A DNA stretch of 64,000 nt from RHLJ01 sp963974345 (GTDB taxonomy: Bacteria > Bacteroidota > Rhodothermia > Balneolales > Balneolaceae): positions 1 to 64,000 of the forward strand of contig CAXBBW010000013.1 in assembly GCA_963974345.1 (NCBI GenBank). Direction: 5' to 3'. Numbering within the stretch: position 1 is the stretch's first letter; the number at the start of each line of letters is the position of its first letter. Made by a program: the position numbers and the translations under genes. Positions 25,203 through 34,156 of the stretch are shown one piece after another. The notes under the pieces were generated by a model. It was not told the DNA's origin and did not search any database. It saw nothing but the letters and a program-made list of their open reading frames with translations.

Positions 25203-26159
25203 GTGGTAAAAAGTTTTAGCACCCAAGAAGCTTTAGATTTCTGTATTACAAACACGCATGTCCCATCACTTGGATCTCCGTACAAAGGAAAAGTGAGGGA
25301 GGTTTATGATTTAGGAAATAGCACTTTAGGTATTGTGGTTACTGATCGAATATCTGCATTTGATTATATCATGCGACAAGCAATTCCGTTTAAAGGACAA
25401 ATTCTAAATCAGCTTGCAGCATTCTCTTTCGAAACTGTGAAAGATATTGTCGCTACCCATATTATTGATGTCCCCCACCCTAATATTACAGTTGCAAAGA
25501 AGTGCTCTCCTGTTCCAATTGAAGTAGTTATTAGAGGATATTTGACTGGTCACGCTTGGCGAACCTACAAATCTGGACTTAGAACACTTTGTGGAGTTCA
25601 ACTTCCTGAGGGAATGGTTGAACATCAAAAATTTCATGCACCAATCCTCACTCCTGCCACCAAAGCTATTGAAGGACATGACGAAGATATATCAGAGGTT
25701 GATATTTTAGGTCGAGGAATTGTAGACGATAAACTTTGGGAAGAAATTAGAAGTACTGCCTTTAAACTTTTTGCTAGAGGTACTGAAGTAGCAGCTAAAC
25801 AGGGTTTAATACTTGTAGATACTAAATATGAATTTGGTGTTTTTAATAACGAATTAACACTCATTGATGAAGTTCATACCACTGATTCTTCTCGCTATTT
25901 TTATTTAGAGGGCTACGAAGAACGGCAATCTAATGGTGAATCTCAAAAACAATTATCTAAAGAGTTTCTTAGAGAATGGTTGATGAGTCAAGGTTTCCAA
26001 GGATTAGATGGACAAACCCTCCCCGATCTCCCCGATGAGTTTAGAATGGAAGTATTTAGGCGCTATTCTGAACTCTTCGAAATGCTAACAGGAAAATCTT
26101 TTGAGCCAGTTTTAGAAAAAGATTTTAATTCAGTTTTGGCAAGTATATTAGGTCATTAG
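25203..26159 (+). CDS. purC: Phosphoribosylaminoimidazole-succinocarboxamide synthase
   Basis: 318 residues from a GTG start three bases after the LacI-family stop. It joins aspartate to CAIR using ATP in purine synthesis (SAICAR synthetase). Conserved parts are YKGKVREVYDLG at the N-terminus, VVTDRISAFDYIM, VPIEVVIRGYLTGHAW, and LILVDTKYEFG, together with DEVHTTDSSRYF. The length is that of the longer, eukaryote-like form found in Bacteroidota. The last 55 codons have a decayed second copy at 27430-27602. Confidence 0.95.
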   Translation: MVKSFSTQEALDFCITNTHVPSLGSPYKGKVREVYDLGNSTLGIVVTDRISAFDYIMRQAIPFKGQILNQLAAFSFETVKDIVATHIIDVPHPNITVAKKCSPVPIEVVIRGYLTGHAWRTYKSGLRTLCGVQLPEGMVEHQKFHAPILTPATKAIEGHDEDISEVDILGRGIVDDKLWEEIRSTAFKLFARGTEVAAKQGLILVDTKYEFGVFNNELTLIDEVHTTDSSRYFYLEGYEERQSNGESQKQLSKEFLREWLMSQGFQGLDGQTLPDLPDEFRMEVFRRYSELFEMLTGKSFEPVLEKDFNSVLASILGH

Positions 26160-26220
26160 AAATAGAATATTTCTAAAATAATCTTAGCTTAGAGTTAATT
26201 ACTAGCTCAAAGAATACTTT

Positions 26221-27414
26221 GTGAAAAGATTTATTTTTACCTGCGTTTTATTACTTACTTCATGTACATTATTTGGCCAGACTTACTATGAACCAGGATA
26301 CTTTATATCAGATAATGGCGACCGAAAAGAAGTTCTTATTAAAAATGAAGACTGAAATTATAACCCAACTTCTTTCACATATAAAACAACGGAGGAATCG
26401 AAGTCTCAATCTGTTAGCATTTCTACAGTATCTGAATTTGGTATAGGTACATATTTAAAATTTGTCAGAGCTACTGTAAGTATCGACAAATCTGCCAATA
26501 ACGTTAATAGTTTAAGCAGAAGCAGAACTACAAATTTTGAAACTGAGACCATTTTCTTAAGAGTATTAGTGGAAGGAAAAGGTAATTTGTATCAATATAG
26601 TTCAAAAAACATGGAACGCTTTTTCTTTACCAATCTAAAATCAAATATTGAACAACTTCTTTATCGTCGCTATTTAATTGGTCAATCGATCATTACAGAT
26701 CCAAAGTTCCAAGATCAACTTAAGTTCAATTTAAAATGCCCAAATTTTAATGCGGAATCTTATTCTTCATTAATTTATAGCAAAAAAAGTATGGTTTCTT
26801 TCTTCAGGGAATTCAATGAATGTAATGACGTTAAATCGTATGTATATATAGATACAAGAAAACGCGATTTGTTCAATTTAACTTTCAATCTAGGTCTAAA
26901 CTCTGTTTCTTTAAGTTTAAGAAACTCAGCCTTCAACAATAAATATAATAAGCAGGTTAATCTTGATAGTCATCTGGGTTTAAAATTTGGGATAGAAGCT
27001 GAATTTGTTCTTCCCTACAACAATAATAAGTGGAATATTCTGATTCAATCAGAATATCAGAGCTTTAAAGAAAACACAAACGCCGAAAGTAGCGTAAATT
27101 ATAAAGTCGATTACAAATCATTAGATATACCTATTAGTGTTCGTTATAAAATGTTCTCCTCTTCCAAGAGTACTTTTTATCTAAGCTCTGGAGTAGTATT
27201 TAATTTCCCTTTCAATAGTACAATTATTAGAAACGGATCAAGTTTTGATGTCGGCCCCACTCCTAATTTAATAGCAGAATTCGGCTATATTTTTAATAAA
27301 AAAGTGAGTATCGAGTTCAGTATTTCTTCAAAAAGAGAACTATTTGATAATTACGCTCAGAACTTTGCTAAGTATCAGTATTCTTCTCTTACATTCGGGT
27401 ATTCACTTTTTTAA
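26221..27414 (+). pseudogene. Outer-membrane protein gene, upstream tandem copy broken by one TGA
   Basis: From a GTG at 26221 the frame encodes a signal peptide (KRFIFTCVLLLTSCTLFG) and then TYYEPGYFISDNGDRKEVL. It is stopped by TGA at 26353-26355 in the place where the intact downstream paralogue (27665-28888) has TGG (KNEDW). After that codon the same frame is open to 27414 and follows the paralogue closely, for example SRSRT, VLVEGKGNLY, KFQDQLKFN and ECNDV, ending in GYSLF. A downstream internal GTG (26569) opens 281 codons but would lack the signal peptide. A single nonsense change therefore explains the loss. TGA is used as a real stop elsewhere in the window. Confidence 0.82.
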
Positions 27415-27429
27415 AATTCCTAATACTTT

Positions 27430-27602
27430 GAAAAATCAAGGGTTCCAAGGGTTAAACGTCCGAACTCTCTCCCGATGAGTTTCGATTGGTAGTATTTAAA
27501 CGCTATTCCAAACTTTATGAAATGCTTACTGAAAGACCTTTCGAACCTGTCTTAGTGAAAGATTTCGATTCTGCATTAACAAAAAATATTGATGTTATAT
27601 AA
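27430..27602 (+). pseudogene. Decayed copy of the 3' end of purC
   Basis: This stretch aligns with the last 55 codons of purC. From 27471 it reads PDEFRLVVFKRYSKLYEM and then FEPVLVKDFDSAL, against PDEFRMEVFRRYSELFEM and FEPVLEKDFNSVL in purC, ending at TAA (27600-27602). Just upstream NQGFQGL corresponds to SQGFQGL, but an 8-base deletion breaks the frame. It separates the two tandem outer-membrane protein copies and marks the junction of the duplication. It has no start codon or independent function that can be seen. Confidence 0.85.
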
Positions 27603-27664
27603 ATATTTTTTTTGATCTATATTTTTACATCTAACATTACGTAAAAGCTATAAATAAATTCTTG

Positions 27665-28888
27665 ATGCGCAATTTCTTCATCTTTTTAATAATCCTGATT
27701 CTTTTTTCCTCTTCTGCAATCAGCCAAACCTACTATGAACCGGGATATTTCATAACAAATAATGGTAAAGTAAACGAAGTTCTTATTAAGAATGAAGATT
27801 GGCAGTCAAACCCAACGAACTTCACTTATAAAATAGACAAAGAGACAAAGGCTCAATCTGAAGACATTACAAACGTGAAAGAATTTGGAATCGGTTCTTA
27901 TGTTAAGTTTTTTCGTGTTACCGTAGATATTGATAAATCATCAAACGATATAAATCGTTTAAGTAGAAGCAGAACACCTGATTTTGAATCAGAAACAGTC
28001 TTTCTGAAAGTCTTGGTAGAGGGAAAAGGGAACTTGTACTTCTATAAATCGAAGAATTTAGAACGCTATTTTTTTAAAACGGAAAACTCAGAAATCGAAC
28101 AACTAATTAATCGTCGATTTTTAATTGGAGCTTCTATCGTTTCTGATACAAAGTTTCAGGATCAACTTAAGTTCAATATACACTGCCCTGATTTTGATGC
28201 CATGTCATATTCATCAATCAGTTACAGCCAAAAAAGTTTAGTTTCATTTTTCAAGGGTTATAATGAATGCAATGATGTTCAACCGGTAGTTTACTTAGAT
28301 ACCCGTAAGAGGGATTTATTCAGATTATCGCTAAAACCAGGAATTAGGTCCGCTAATTTGGATGTAAGTTTCATCTATGATGATATATTCAGGGATTTTA
28401 TATCCGAGTCATCATTTTCTAATTACAATAGCTTCTCTTTTGGAATAGAGTCAGAGTACACTCTTCCTTACAATAATAACAAGTGGTCAATCATTCTTGA
28501 GCCCACATTCAATAATTATCAAGCGAAAGGTGAAACAGAAAGGGGAAATCCAATCTATATAAACATTTCACTACTTGAATTTCCCTTAGGATTGAGATAT
28601 AAGTTTTTCTTAACTCCCGAGAATGTTTTGTATTTAAACCTATTTGCCACATACAGTATCGCCGTTTCTGAGAAGTTTAACTATGGAGTTGGCGGAACAG
28701 ATTATTTATTTACGCCTTCCGATCTTGAGCCTATTCCTGGATTAATGTTAGGCGCTGGATACCTTTATAATAATAAACTGAGTATTGATTTTAAGATAAC
28801 TACGAAAAACCAACTTTTCGGACAAGATCAGGAATGGTCTGCTAAATATAGTTATATGTCACTTGTGCTGGGATATTCGATATTTTAG
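27665..28888 (+). CDS. Exported outer-membrane beta-barrel-like protein (intact tandem copy)
   Basis: 407 residues from the ATG at 27665 (a TTG one codon earlier is less likely). The signal peptide is MRNFFIFLIILILFSSS with cleavage after AISQ. The N-terminal 150 residues carry a GYFITNNGKVNEVLIKNEDW segment like that of small exported proteins with a surface-attached domain; the rest (from about 210) has alternating strands with FGIESEYTLPYNNNKWSII and ends LVLGYSIF, consistent with a small barrel closing on a terminal Phe. Function unknown. It is the working sister of the broken copy at 26221-27414. Confidence 0.75.
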   Translation: MRNFFIFLIILILFSSSAISQTYYEPGYFITNNGKVNEVLIKNEDWQSNPTNFTYKIDKETKAQSEDITNVKEFGIGSYVKFFRVTVDIDKSSNDINRLSRSRTPDFESETVFLKVLVEGKGNLYFYKSKNLERYFFKTENSEIEQLINRRFLIGASIVSDTKFQDQLKFNIHCPDFDAMSYSSISYSQKSLVSFFKGYNECNDVQPVVYLDTRKRDLFRLSLKPGIRSANLDVSFIYDDIFRDFISESSFSNYNSFSFGIESEYTLPYNNNKWSIILEPTFNNYQAKGETERGNPIYINISLLEFPLGLRYKFFLTPENVLYLNLFATYSIAVSEKFNYGVGGTDYLFTPSDLEPIPGLMLGAGYLYNNKLSIDFKITTKNQLFGQDQEWSAKYSYMSLVLGYSIF

Positions 28889-28980
28889 TATTCATATCAA
28901 GTTTTAACATTTTCTTTTCTTTGAAAAAACATCTGTTTTTCACACCTTCTTTGGTTGTTAAATAAATATGGAGTCCAAGG

Positions 28981-30321
28981 ATGAAATCAGAGGAAAATTT
29001 TCTTAAAAAAGATATCAACAAAAGAAATTCTCAATCTACCTCAAGAAAAGACTTTCTTAAAAAAGCAGGCTTAGGTCTAGCATCTTTTACTATCGTCCCA
29101 CGCTTTGTTTTGGGAGGAAACGGCTATACCGCCCCTAGTGATAAAATTACCATTGGTTTTATTGGAAATGGGAAACAAGGCACCATTTTAGCAAATCCTT
29201 TCATTCCTTTAGCAGACGCTCAAATTGTCGCGAACTGCGATGTTGATTCTGTAAAAGCCACTAAGTTTAAAGAATGGGTTGATGGGAAATACTCTGAATC
29301 TTCCGTTTCCGAGACCTATAATGGGTGTAAGGTTTATGGCGATTATGAAGAACTTGTAGCACAAGATGATATTGATGCTGTTATTGTTTGTACCCCTGAT
29401 CATTGGCATGCAATACCAGCGATTGCAGCTTTAAATGCGGGTAAAGATTTATATTGTGAAAAGCCTCTTTCTCTTACTATTGAAGAAGGTAGAGCTATGG
29501 TAGATGCTACTAGAAAAAATAATAGAATTGCTCAAACCGGAAGTATGCAACGGTCTTGGGGGAATTTTAGAAAAGCTTGTGAATTAGTCCGAAATGGTTA
29601 TATCGGGGAGATAACCGAAGTAAAAGTTAATGTTGGTGGACCTCCGAAAACTTATGATTTACCAAAACAACCTCTACGTGGTTCGTTAAACTGGCAACGT
29701 TGGATTGGACCATCTCCTTATGTAGAGTACAATGATATTTTAGCGCCACCATTTCCTTGGGATAATTACCCTATGTGGAGAAGTTATAAAGAATTCGGCG
29801 GTGGTGGAATGACTGATTGGGGAGCTCATATGTTTGATATTGCTCAATGGGGGCTTGGAATGGATGATAGTGGTCCAATTGAGTTCATCCCTCCTACTCA
29901 AAATAATGCACAACGTGGCTTGGTATTCAATTATGCAAACGGAGTTAAAATGGTGCACGAAGATTTTGGTCGTGGAAATGCTGTCCGTTTTATTGGAACC
30001 GAAGGCACTATTGATATTAGTAGAGGATTTTTTGAACCTTCAAATATGAACCTAGTTGATCAAGAGCTTTCTCAAACTGATACAAAACTTTACCGCAGCG
30101 ACAATCACTATCAAGATTGGTTAGACGCCATTAAAAATAGAACTAATCCTGTTGCTGATATTGAAATTGGTCACCGTACTGCTTCTATTTGTAATCTCGG
30201 TAATATCGCGTACGAACTAAAAAGACCATTGAGTTGGGATCCAGAAAAAGAACGCTTTAAAGATGACACTGAAGCAAATACTATGCTCAGTCGAACTTAC
30301 AGGGAAGGTTATTCTCTCTAA
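28981..30321 (+). CDS. Tat-exported Gfo/Idh/MocA-family oxidoreductase
   Basis: 446 residues. A twin-arginine-type signal is seen at about 21-50 (TSRKDFLKKAGLGLASFTIV; the pair here is Arg-Lys). A Rossmann fold follows with GFIGNGKQG, then the family's catalytic-loop signature CEKPLS (about 160) and the C-terminal alpha/beta domain with GGGGMTDWGAHMFDIAQWGL. Such periplasmic members of the NAD(P)-dependent family usually act on sugars or sugar derivatives with a tightly held cofactor. No sugar-use operon surrounds it, so the substrate is unknown. Confidence 0.87.
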   Translation: MKSEENFLKKDINKRNSQSTSRKDFLKKAGLGLASFTIVPRFVLGGNGYTAPSDKITIGFIGNGKQGTILANPFIPLADAQIVANCDVDSVKATKFKEWVDGKYSESSVSETYNGCKVYGDYEELVAQDDIDAVIVCTPDHWHAIPAIAALNAGKDLYCEKPLSLTIEEGRAMVDATRKNNRIAQTGSMQRSWGNFRKACELVRNGYIGEITEVKVNVGGPPKTYDLPKQPLRGSLNWQRWIGPSPYVEYNDILAPPFPWDNYPMWRSYKEFGGGGMTDWGAHMFDIAQWGLGMDDSGPIEFIPPTQNNAQRGLVFNYANGVKMVHEDFGRGNAVRFIGTEGTIDISRGFFEPSNMNLVDQELSQTDTKLYRSDNHYQDWLDAIKNRTNPVADIEIGHRTASICNLGNIAYELKRPLSWDPEKERFKDDTEANTMLSRTYREGYSL

Positions 30322-30346
30322 TTAAGTTTAATGTTCTACTATATTA

Positions 30347-30373
30347 TTGTTAACATTGAGTATGCTAATTTTG
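30347..30373 (+). promoter_or_regulatory. Candidate Bacteroidota-type promoter
   Basis: TTG (30347-30349) and TAATTTTG (30366-30373) are separated by 16 bases, close to the TTG/TAnnTTTG pattern. The start codon of the next gene is 25 bases downstream. Confidence 0.4.
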
Positions 30374-30397
30374 AACATATTCAAGTAAACAATAAAT

Positions 30398-31075
30398 ATG
30401 AAGTGTAGAGTCAATATTAAAAGCATTAAAACTGTTAACGAATTACCCAATGCGTGGTCTGATAAAGATTATGTAGAACTCCTCGAACGAATGAACTTTC
30501 CTGATGCAGAAAATACTGATAAGGAAAACTTGATTGATTTTTTGTTCATGGCTATCAACGATTTCGAACCTACCGAAGCAGCTGAAATTATTTTAAAATA
30601 TAAACTCTCCAATAAATTGAATGCCGGTCAGATTGATCAACTTTCAAATGAGATGCCCGATGACAAAGTAGCGGAAGATTATTCCGATATTTCTCTTCAT
30701 GAAACCCTCTTTAATATCAATCAACTGCTTTATAAAGCTTATAATGGTAGATTTCCAAATACAGAAGCAAGCATTATAGATCTCAAACTCCAACTTCCTA
30801 AGAATGAGCGAAGTCGAGTAACGAATGAAATAATCATTAAGGCTCTAAATAATGGGCTTAATGAAAGAAATATTATCAAGAGATTATTCGACGATCAAAT
30901 TAATGGCGAAAAAGAATTCCCAGAATCCGAAAGTATTTTATGGAAAGTTATTGATTCCGGAGATCAGACTTATACTATTACCACATCAAAATACTGGCTA
31001 GACAAAGATGATTTTTCCTCCTTCGAGTTTGAAGGTACCATAAAAGAATTCGAAGAAGAACATGAAAAGGATTAA
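30398..31075 (+). CDS. Conserved-looking cytoplasmic protein of unknown function
   Basis: 225 residues, acidic, mostly helical, without signal peptide or membrane segment. The C-terminal 60 residues look beta-rich (SILWKVIDSGDQTYTITTSKYW) and end in a charged tail. No family is recognised. It has its own candidate promoter upstream and another promoter separates it from the GNAT-nitrilase gene, so it is probably a single-gene unit. Confidence 0.65.
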   Translation: MKCRVNIKSIKTVNELPNAWSDKDYVELLERMNFPDAENTDKENLIDFLFMAINDFEPTEAAEIILKYKLSNKLNAGQIDQLSNEMPDDKVAEDYSDISLHETLFNINQLLYKAYNGRFPNTEASIIDLKLQLPKNERSRVTNEIIIKALNNGLNERNIIKRLFDDQINGEKEFPESESILWKVIDSGDQTYTITTSKYWLDKDDFSSFEFEGTIKEFEEEHEKD

Positions 31076-31094
31076 GAAATAATCTTTTTAATGC

Positions 31095-31127
31095 TTGTAA
31101 AGACACCCTCAAATTAGTGTATCTTTG
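31095..31127 (+). promoter_or_regulatory. Bacteroidota-type promoter of the GNAT-nitrilase gene
   Basis: TTG (31095-31097), a 22-base spacer, then TATCTTTG (31120-31127), a full match to TAnnTTTG. The start codon is 39 bases downstream at 31166. Confidence 0.6.
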
Positions 31128-31165
31128 TTTTAGGTCTATCCTTTCCTTTAAAATTTATCTCTCGA

Positions 31166-32689
31166 ATGATTAAAGATATCGAAAATATTGAGCTTGAGTT
31201 TCTAACTTTAGCGGACTACAAAGCATTAAAATCAGCAATGATTGAATCTTACACCAACGTGCAAAACGCATATTGGGAAGAAGAGGATATTAAATCACTG
31301 ATTAAGAAGTTTCCCGAAGGACAAGTAGTAATAAAAATTAATGGGGAATTAGCAGGTTGTGCTTTATCATTGATAGTAGATTATCAAACGTTTGATGAGC
31401 ACCAAACCTATAAAGAAATTACTGGTAACTTTACCTTTGATACTCATACCAGCGACGGTGACGTTTTATATGGCATCGACCTGTTTATTAAACCAGAATT
31501 CCGAGGATTACGACTTGGTCGTAGATTATATAATTACAGAAAAGAATTGTGTGAAAACCTGAATTTAAGGGAAATAGCTTTTGGCGGTCGTATTCCGAAT
31601 TATCATAAACATTCAGAAGACATATCACCTAAAGAATACATCGAAAAAGTAAAACGGAAAGAAATTCACGATTCTGTATTGAGTTTTCAGATATCAAATG
31701 ACTTCCACCCTTCTAAAATTTTGAAAGGCTACTTAGAAGGCGATAAAGACTCTAACGAATTTGCGGTATTACTCGAATGGGATAATATTTACTATAAAAA
31801 ACCCACTAAAAGAGCACATACCAAAAAAACTGTTGTCCGTTTAGGGTTGGTTCAGTGGCAAATGCGTCCTTACAAAAATCTTGATGAAGTGATGCAACAA
31901 GCAGAATATTTCATAGATACCGTTTCAGGATATCGCTCGGATTTTGCATTATTTCCAGAGTTCTTTAATGCCCCGTTAATGGCAGGTAATAATCACCTTT
32001 CTGAATCGGAAGCTATTCGAGAGCTCGCAAAACATACCGGCGAAATAGTACAAAAATTCTCTGAACTCGCCATTTCTTACAATATCAATATTATTACCGG
32101 AAGTATGCCTGAGATCAAGGACGATCTTTTGTATAACGTTGGTTATTTATGCCGTAGAGATGGTTCTGTTGATCGATATGAAAAATTACATGTCACTCCC
32201 GATGAAGCTAAAGTTTGGGGAATGCAAGGCGGAAGTGAGCTTAAAACCTTTGATACAGACTGCGGTAAAATTGGAATTTTAATTTGCTATGACTCTGAAT
32301 TCCCAGAACTCAGTCGCCTTCTTGCTGATGAAGGCATGGATATTCTATTCGTCCCTTTTCTAACCGATACTCAAAACGGGTATTCACGTGTTCGGAATTG
32401 TTCACAGGCCCGTGCCATTGAAAATGAATGTTATGTAGCGATTGCAGGAAGTGTTGGAAACTTACCAAATGTACACAATATGGATATTCAGTTCGCTCAA
32501 TCGATGGTATTTACTCCCTGTGATTTCTCCTTTCCAACCAATGGAATTAAAGCAGAAGCAACACCTAATACAGAGATGATTCTGATTGCTGATGTAGATA
32601 TTGACCTACTTCGCGAACTTAACCAGTTTGGCAGTGTCAAAAATTTAAGAGATCGCCGGAAGGATTTGTTTGAGCTGAGGAAGAAGTAG
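31166..32689 (+). CDS. Bifunctional GNAT acetyltransferase / carbon-nitrogen hydrolase
   Basis: 507 residues. The N-terminal domain (about 5-200) is a GNAT fold, with the acetyl-CoA loop in KPEFRGLRLGRRLYNYRKEL. The C-terminal domain (about 225-500) is a nitrilase-type amidohydrolase with the Glu-Lys-Cys triad: Glu in FALFPEFFNAP, Lys in YEKLHVTPDEAKVWG and Cys in IGILICYDSEFPELSR. This fusion is a recognised family in Bacteroidota and others; the substrate is not established. Its own promoter lies 39 bases upstream, and the next gene belongs to a separate cassette-like unit. Confidence 0.9.
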   Translation: MIKDIENIELEFLTLADYKALKSAMIESYTNVQNAYWEEEDIKSLIKKFPEGQVVIKINGELAGCALSLIVDYQTFDEHQTYKEITGNFTFDTHTSDGDVLYGIDLFIKPEFRGLRLGRRLYNYRKELCENLNLREIAFGGRIPNYHKHSEDISPKEYIEKVKRKEIHDSVLSFQISNDFHPSKILKGYLEGDKDSNEFAVLLEWDNIYYKKPTKRAHTKKTVVRLGLVQWQMRPYKNLDEVMQQAEYFIDTVSGYRSDFALFPEFFNAPLMAGNNHLSESEAIRELAKHTGEIVQKFSELAISYNINIITGSMPEIKDDLLYNVGYLCRRDGSVDRYEKLHVTPDEAKVWGMQGGSELKTFDTDCGKIGILICYDSEFPELSRLLADEGMDILFVPFLTDTQNGYSRVRNCSQARAIENECYVAIAGSVGNLPNVHNMDIQFAQSMVFTPCDFSFPTNGIKAEATPNTEMILIADVDIDLLRELNQFGSVKNLRDRRKDLFELRKK

Positions 32690-32870
32690 TTTTTTTAACA
32701 TACTAAAAGAGTATACTGATGTTTGTACAATACAATTAAAACCTGTTTATTCATTTTATTCTGCTTAAATCGTAGAGTATCATAAATAAAACTTAAACAT
32801 GTAATAGGGATAACATGAATAGAGTGCGTGTTATGCCAATGTTGTGGTGCATTAATATAAAAGGCAGAGT
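32690..32870. other. Gene-free gap with left boundary of a cassette-like unit
   Basis: No gene is seen. At 32829-32837 lies TGTTATGCC, facing GATAACA (32809-32815) as a short inverted repeat, then GTTGTGGTGC (32841-32850), which is the exact reverse complement of GCACCACAAC at 33501-33510 on the far side of the hydrolase gene. The hydrolase starts at a TTG 20 bases later. Confidence 0.45.
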
Positions 32871-33521
32871 TTGAAAATTTACGGAATAAGTGGACTAGGT
32901 GCAGATAAGAGAGTTTTCGACTTTCTGAACCTAGACAATCCGCTAATTCCAGTCGAATGGATAGAACCAATAGAAAACGAGTCTTTAAAAGACTATTCTG
33001 AACGACTATCAAAAGTGATTGACACTAAATCAGACTTTGCTCTAGTAGGTGTTAGTTTCGGAGGATTAGTTGCAGTCGAAATAAGTAAGGTTCTTAAACC
33101 GAGACTGACTATTTTAATCTCGTCAGCAGAAACGCGGAATGAACTTAGACCGGTTTGTAGAGGTTTTGGTAAAATTGGCCTCTTAAAAAAGTTGCCAAGA
33201 GAAATGTTTGACCCGCCAAGAAGTATCGCCAAGTTCCTTTTCGGCACGGACAATAAAAAATTATTGAATTCAATATTAGATGAAACGGACTTAAAATTTG
33301 CAAAATGGGCAGTAAATGAATTAGTCAAATGGGACAACCAAGACAGAATAGAAAACGTAGTTAGAATTCACGGAACTAGTGATAAACTTATTCCTTGGAA
33401 AAGTTCTGATAAGGTTGAATTAATAGAAAATGGAGAACATTTTATGATTGTAGATAGAGCGGATGAAATAAGTAAAGTGATAAACGAAAAAATTAAAAAC
33501 GCACCACAACAAGGTGTATAG
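32871..33521 (+). CDS. Alpha/beta hydrolase in a cassette-like unit
   Basis: 216 residues from a TTG start, the only start that keeps the N-terminal strand KIYGISGLGADKRVF. The catalytic Ser sits in GVSFGGLVAVE (GxSxGG), the acid is likely Asp in GTSDKLIPW, and the His in ENGEHFMIVDRA. The substrate is unknown. There is no signal peptide. The stop codon lies inside the left arm of a long palindrome (33514-33688), as is common for genes in integron cassettes. It has no operon partner, and its surroundings are cassette-like, so acquisition by transfer is plausible. Confidence 0.78.
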   Translation: MKIYGISGLGADKRVFDFLNLDNPLIPVEWIEPIENESLKDYSERLSKVIDTKSDFALVGVSFGGLVAVEISKVLKPRLTILISSAETRNELRPVCRGFGKIGLLKKLPREMFDPPRSIAKFLFGTDNKKLLNSILDETDLKFAKWAVNELVKWDNQDRIENVVRIHGTSDKLIPWKSSDKVELIENGEHFMIVDRADEISKVINEKIKNAPQQGV

Positions 33522-33700
33522 CCAATAGGGCATTTAGAGCTAAATTGAAAGTCCTGTTCTTTGAGCAGGCAATGCCAAAACAAAGTTTTGACCTTTAACA
33601 AAAAGAAAATTAAAAGTAAAAACGTTTGTTTTGGCTTAGTAGTAAACCGAAAGTGAAGTGCTTCGAATCTGCCCTACTGTCCATACACAGAACGTTATCC
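33501..33700. repeat. Long imperfect palindrome resembling an integron attC site
   Basis: The outer arms GTGTATAGCCAATAGGGCA (33514-33532) and, reverse-complemented, GTGTATGGACAGTAGGGCA (33670-33688) match at 16 of 19 positions. An inner pair CCAAAACAAA (from about 33573) and TTTGTTTTGG (to about 33638) is also complementary. The outside is bounded by CACAAC on the left and AACGTTATCC (33691-33700) on the right, comparable with the RYYYAAC...GTTRRRY core ends of attC but not exact. The whole sits directly after the hydrolase gene. No integrase gene is in the window. Confidence 0.55.
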
Positions 33701-33712
33701 TCATAACCTCGA

Positions 33713-34153
33713 ATGAAAAAGATTTTAATTTTCGGATTTCTACTCCTCTCTATTTTCTTCATTTTTAGAGGTGATTTCAGCGGACCAAATGTAAGTCAAA
33801 ATGGAATCTCTGCGAATCAATTTGCTGATGATATTTTGTTAAAATACGATACTAACGAGGATGGAAATTTAAGTGTGTCCACAGAATCCTTTAAAAGAAC
33901 GACCATAGAAAGTATTATAAAAGTCGAATCACGAGGACTTCTATTTACTGATGCCGATGAATTCGGAAATAGTGATGGCTTAGTTTCAAAAGCTGAATTG
34001 GTAGATTATTTAAACGAATTTGATACAGATGGTGATAGTGAACTAACTACTTACAAGAATATTTTTGACTCAATTTTTAATGGTAAAAGTGAATGGTCAA
34101 AATTTGATGCTAATTACACTGAAAAATTTAAATACGAAGGAAAAGATAATTGA
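33713..34153 (+). CDS. Small exported EF-hand protein
   Basis: 146 residues with an N-terminal hydrophobic segment (MKKILIFGFLLLSIFFIF), a signal peptide or anchor. Three EF-hand-like loops follow: DTNEDGNLSVS, a longer DADEFGNSDGLVSKAE, and DTDGDSELTT. The first has the complete calcium-binding spacing; the second carries an extended loop and the third lacks the usual Gly, so one or two calcium ions are likely. It converges on metF with a three-base gap. Function unknown; extracytoplasmic calcium binding is inference. Confidence 0.72.
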   Translation: MKKILIFGFLLLSIFFIFRGDFSGPNVSQNGISANQFADDILLKYDTNEDGNLSVSTESFKRTTIESIIKVESRGLLFTDADEFGNSDGLVSKAELVDYLNEFDTDGDSELTTYKNIFDSIFNGKSEWSKFDANYTEKFKYEGKDN

Positions 34154-34156
34154 GCA

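Noticed and set aside
26353..26355. TGA decoded as Trp (alternative genetic code)
   Set aside because: TGA is the normal stop of several genes here, for example pncA and the fused E1, so recoding of the whole genome is excluded.
32695..33012. 105-codon minus-strand frame
   Set aside because: Overlaps the start of the well-supported hydrolase gene in antisense and has no features of its own.
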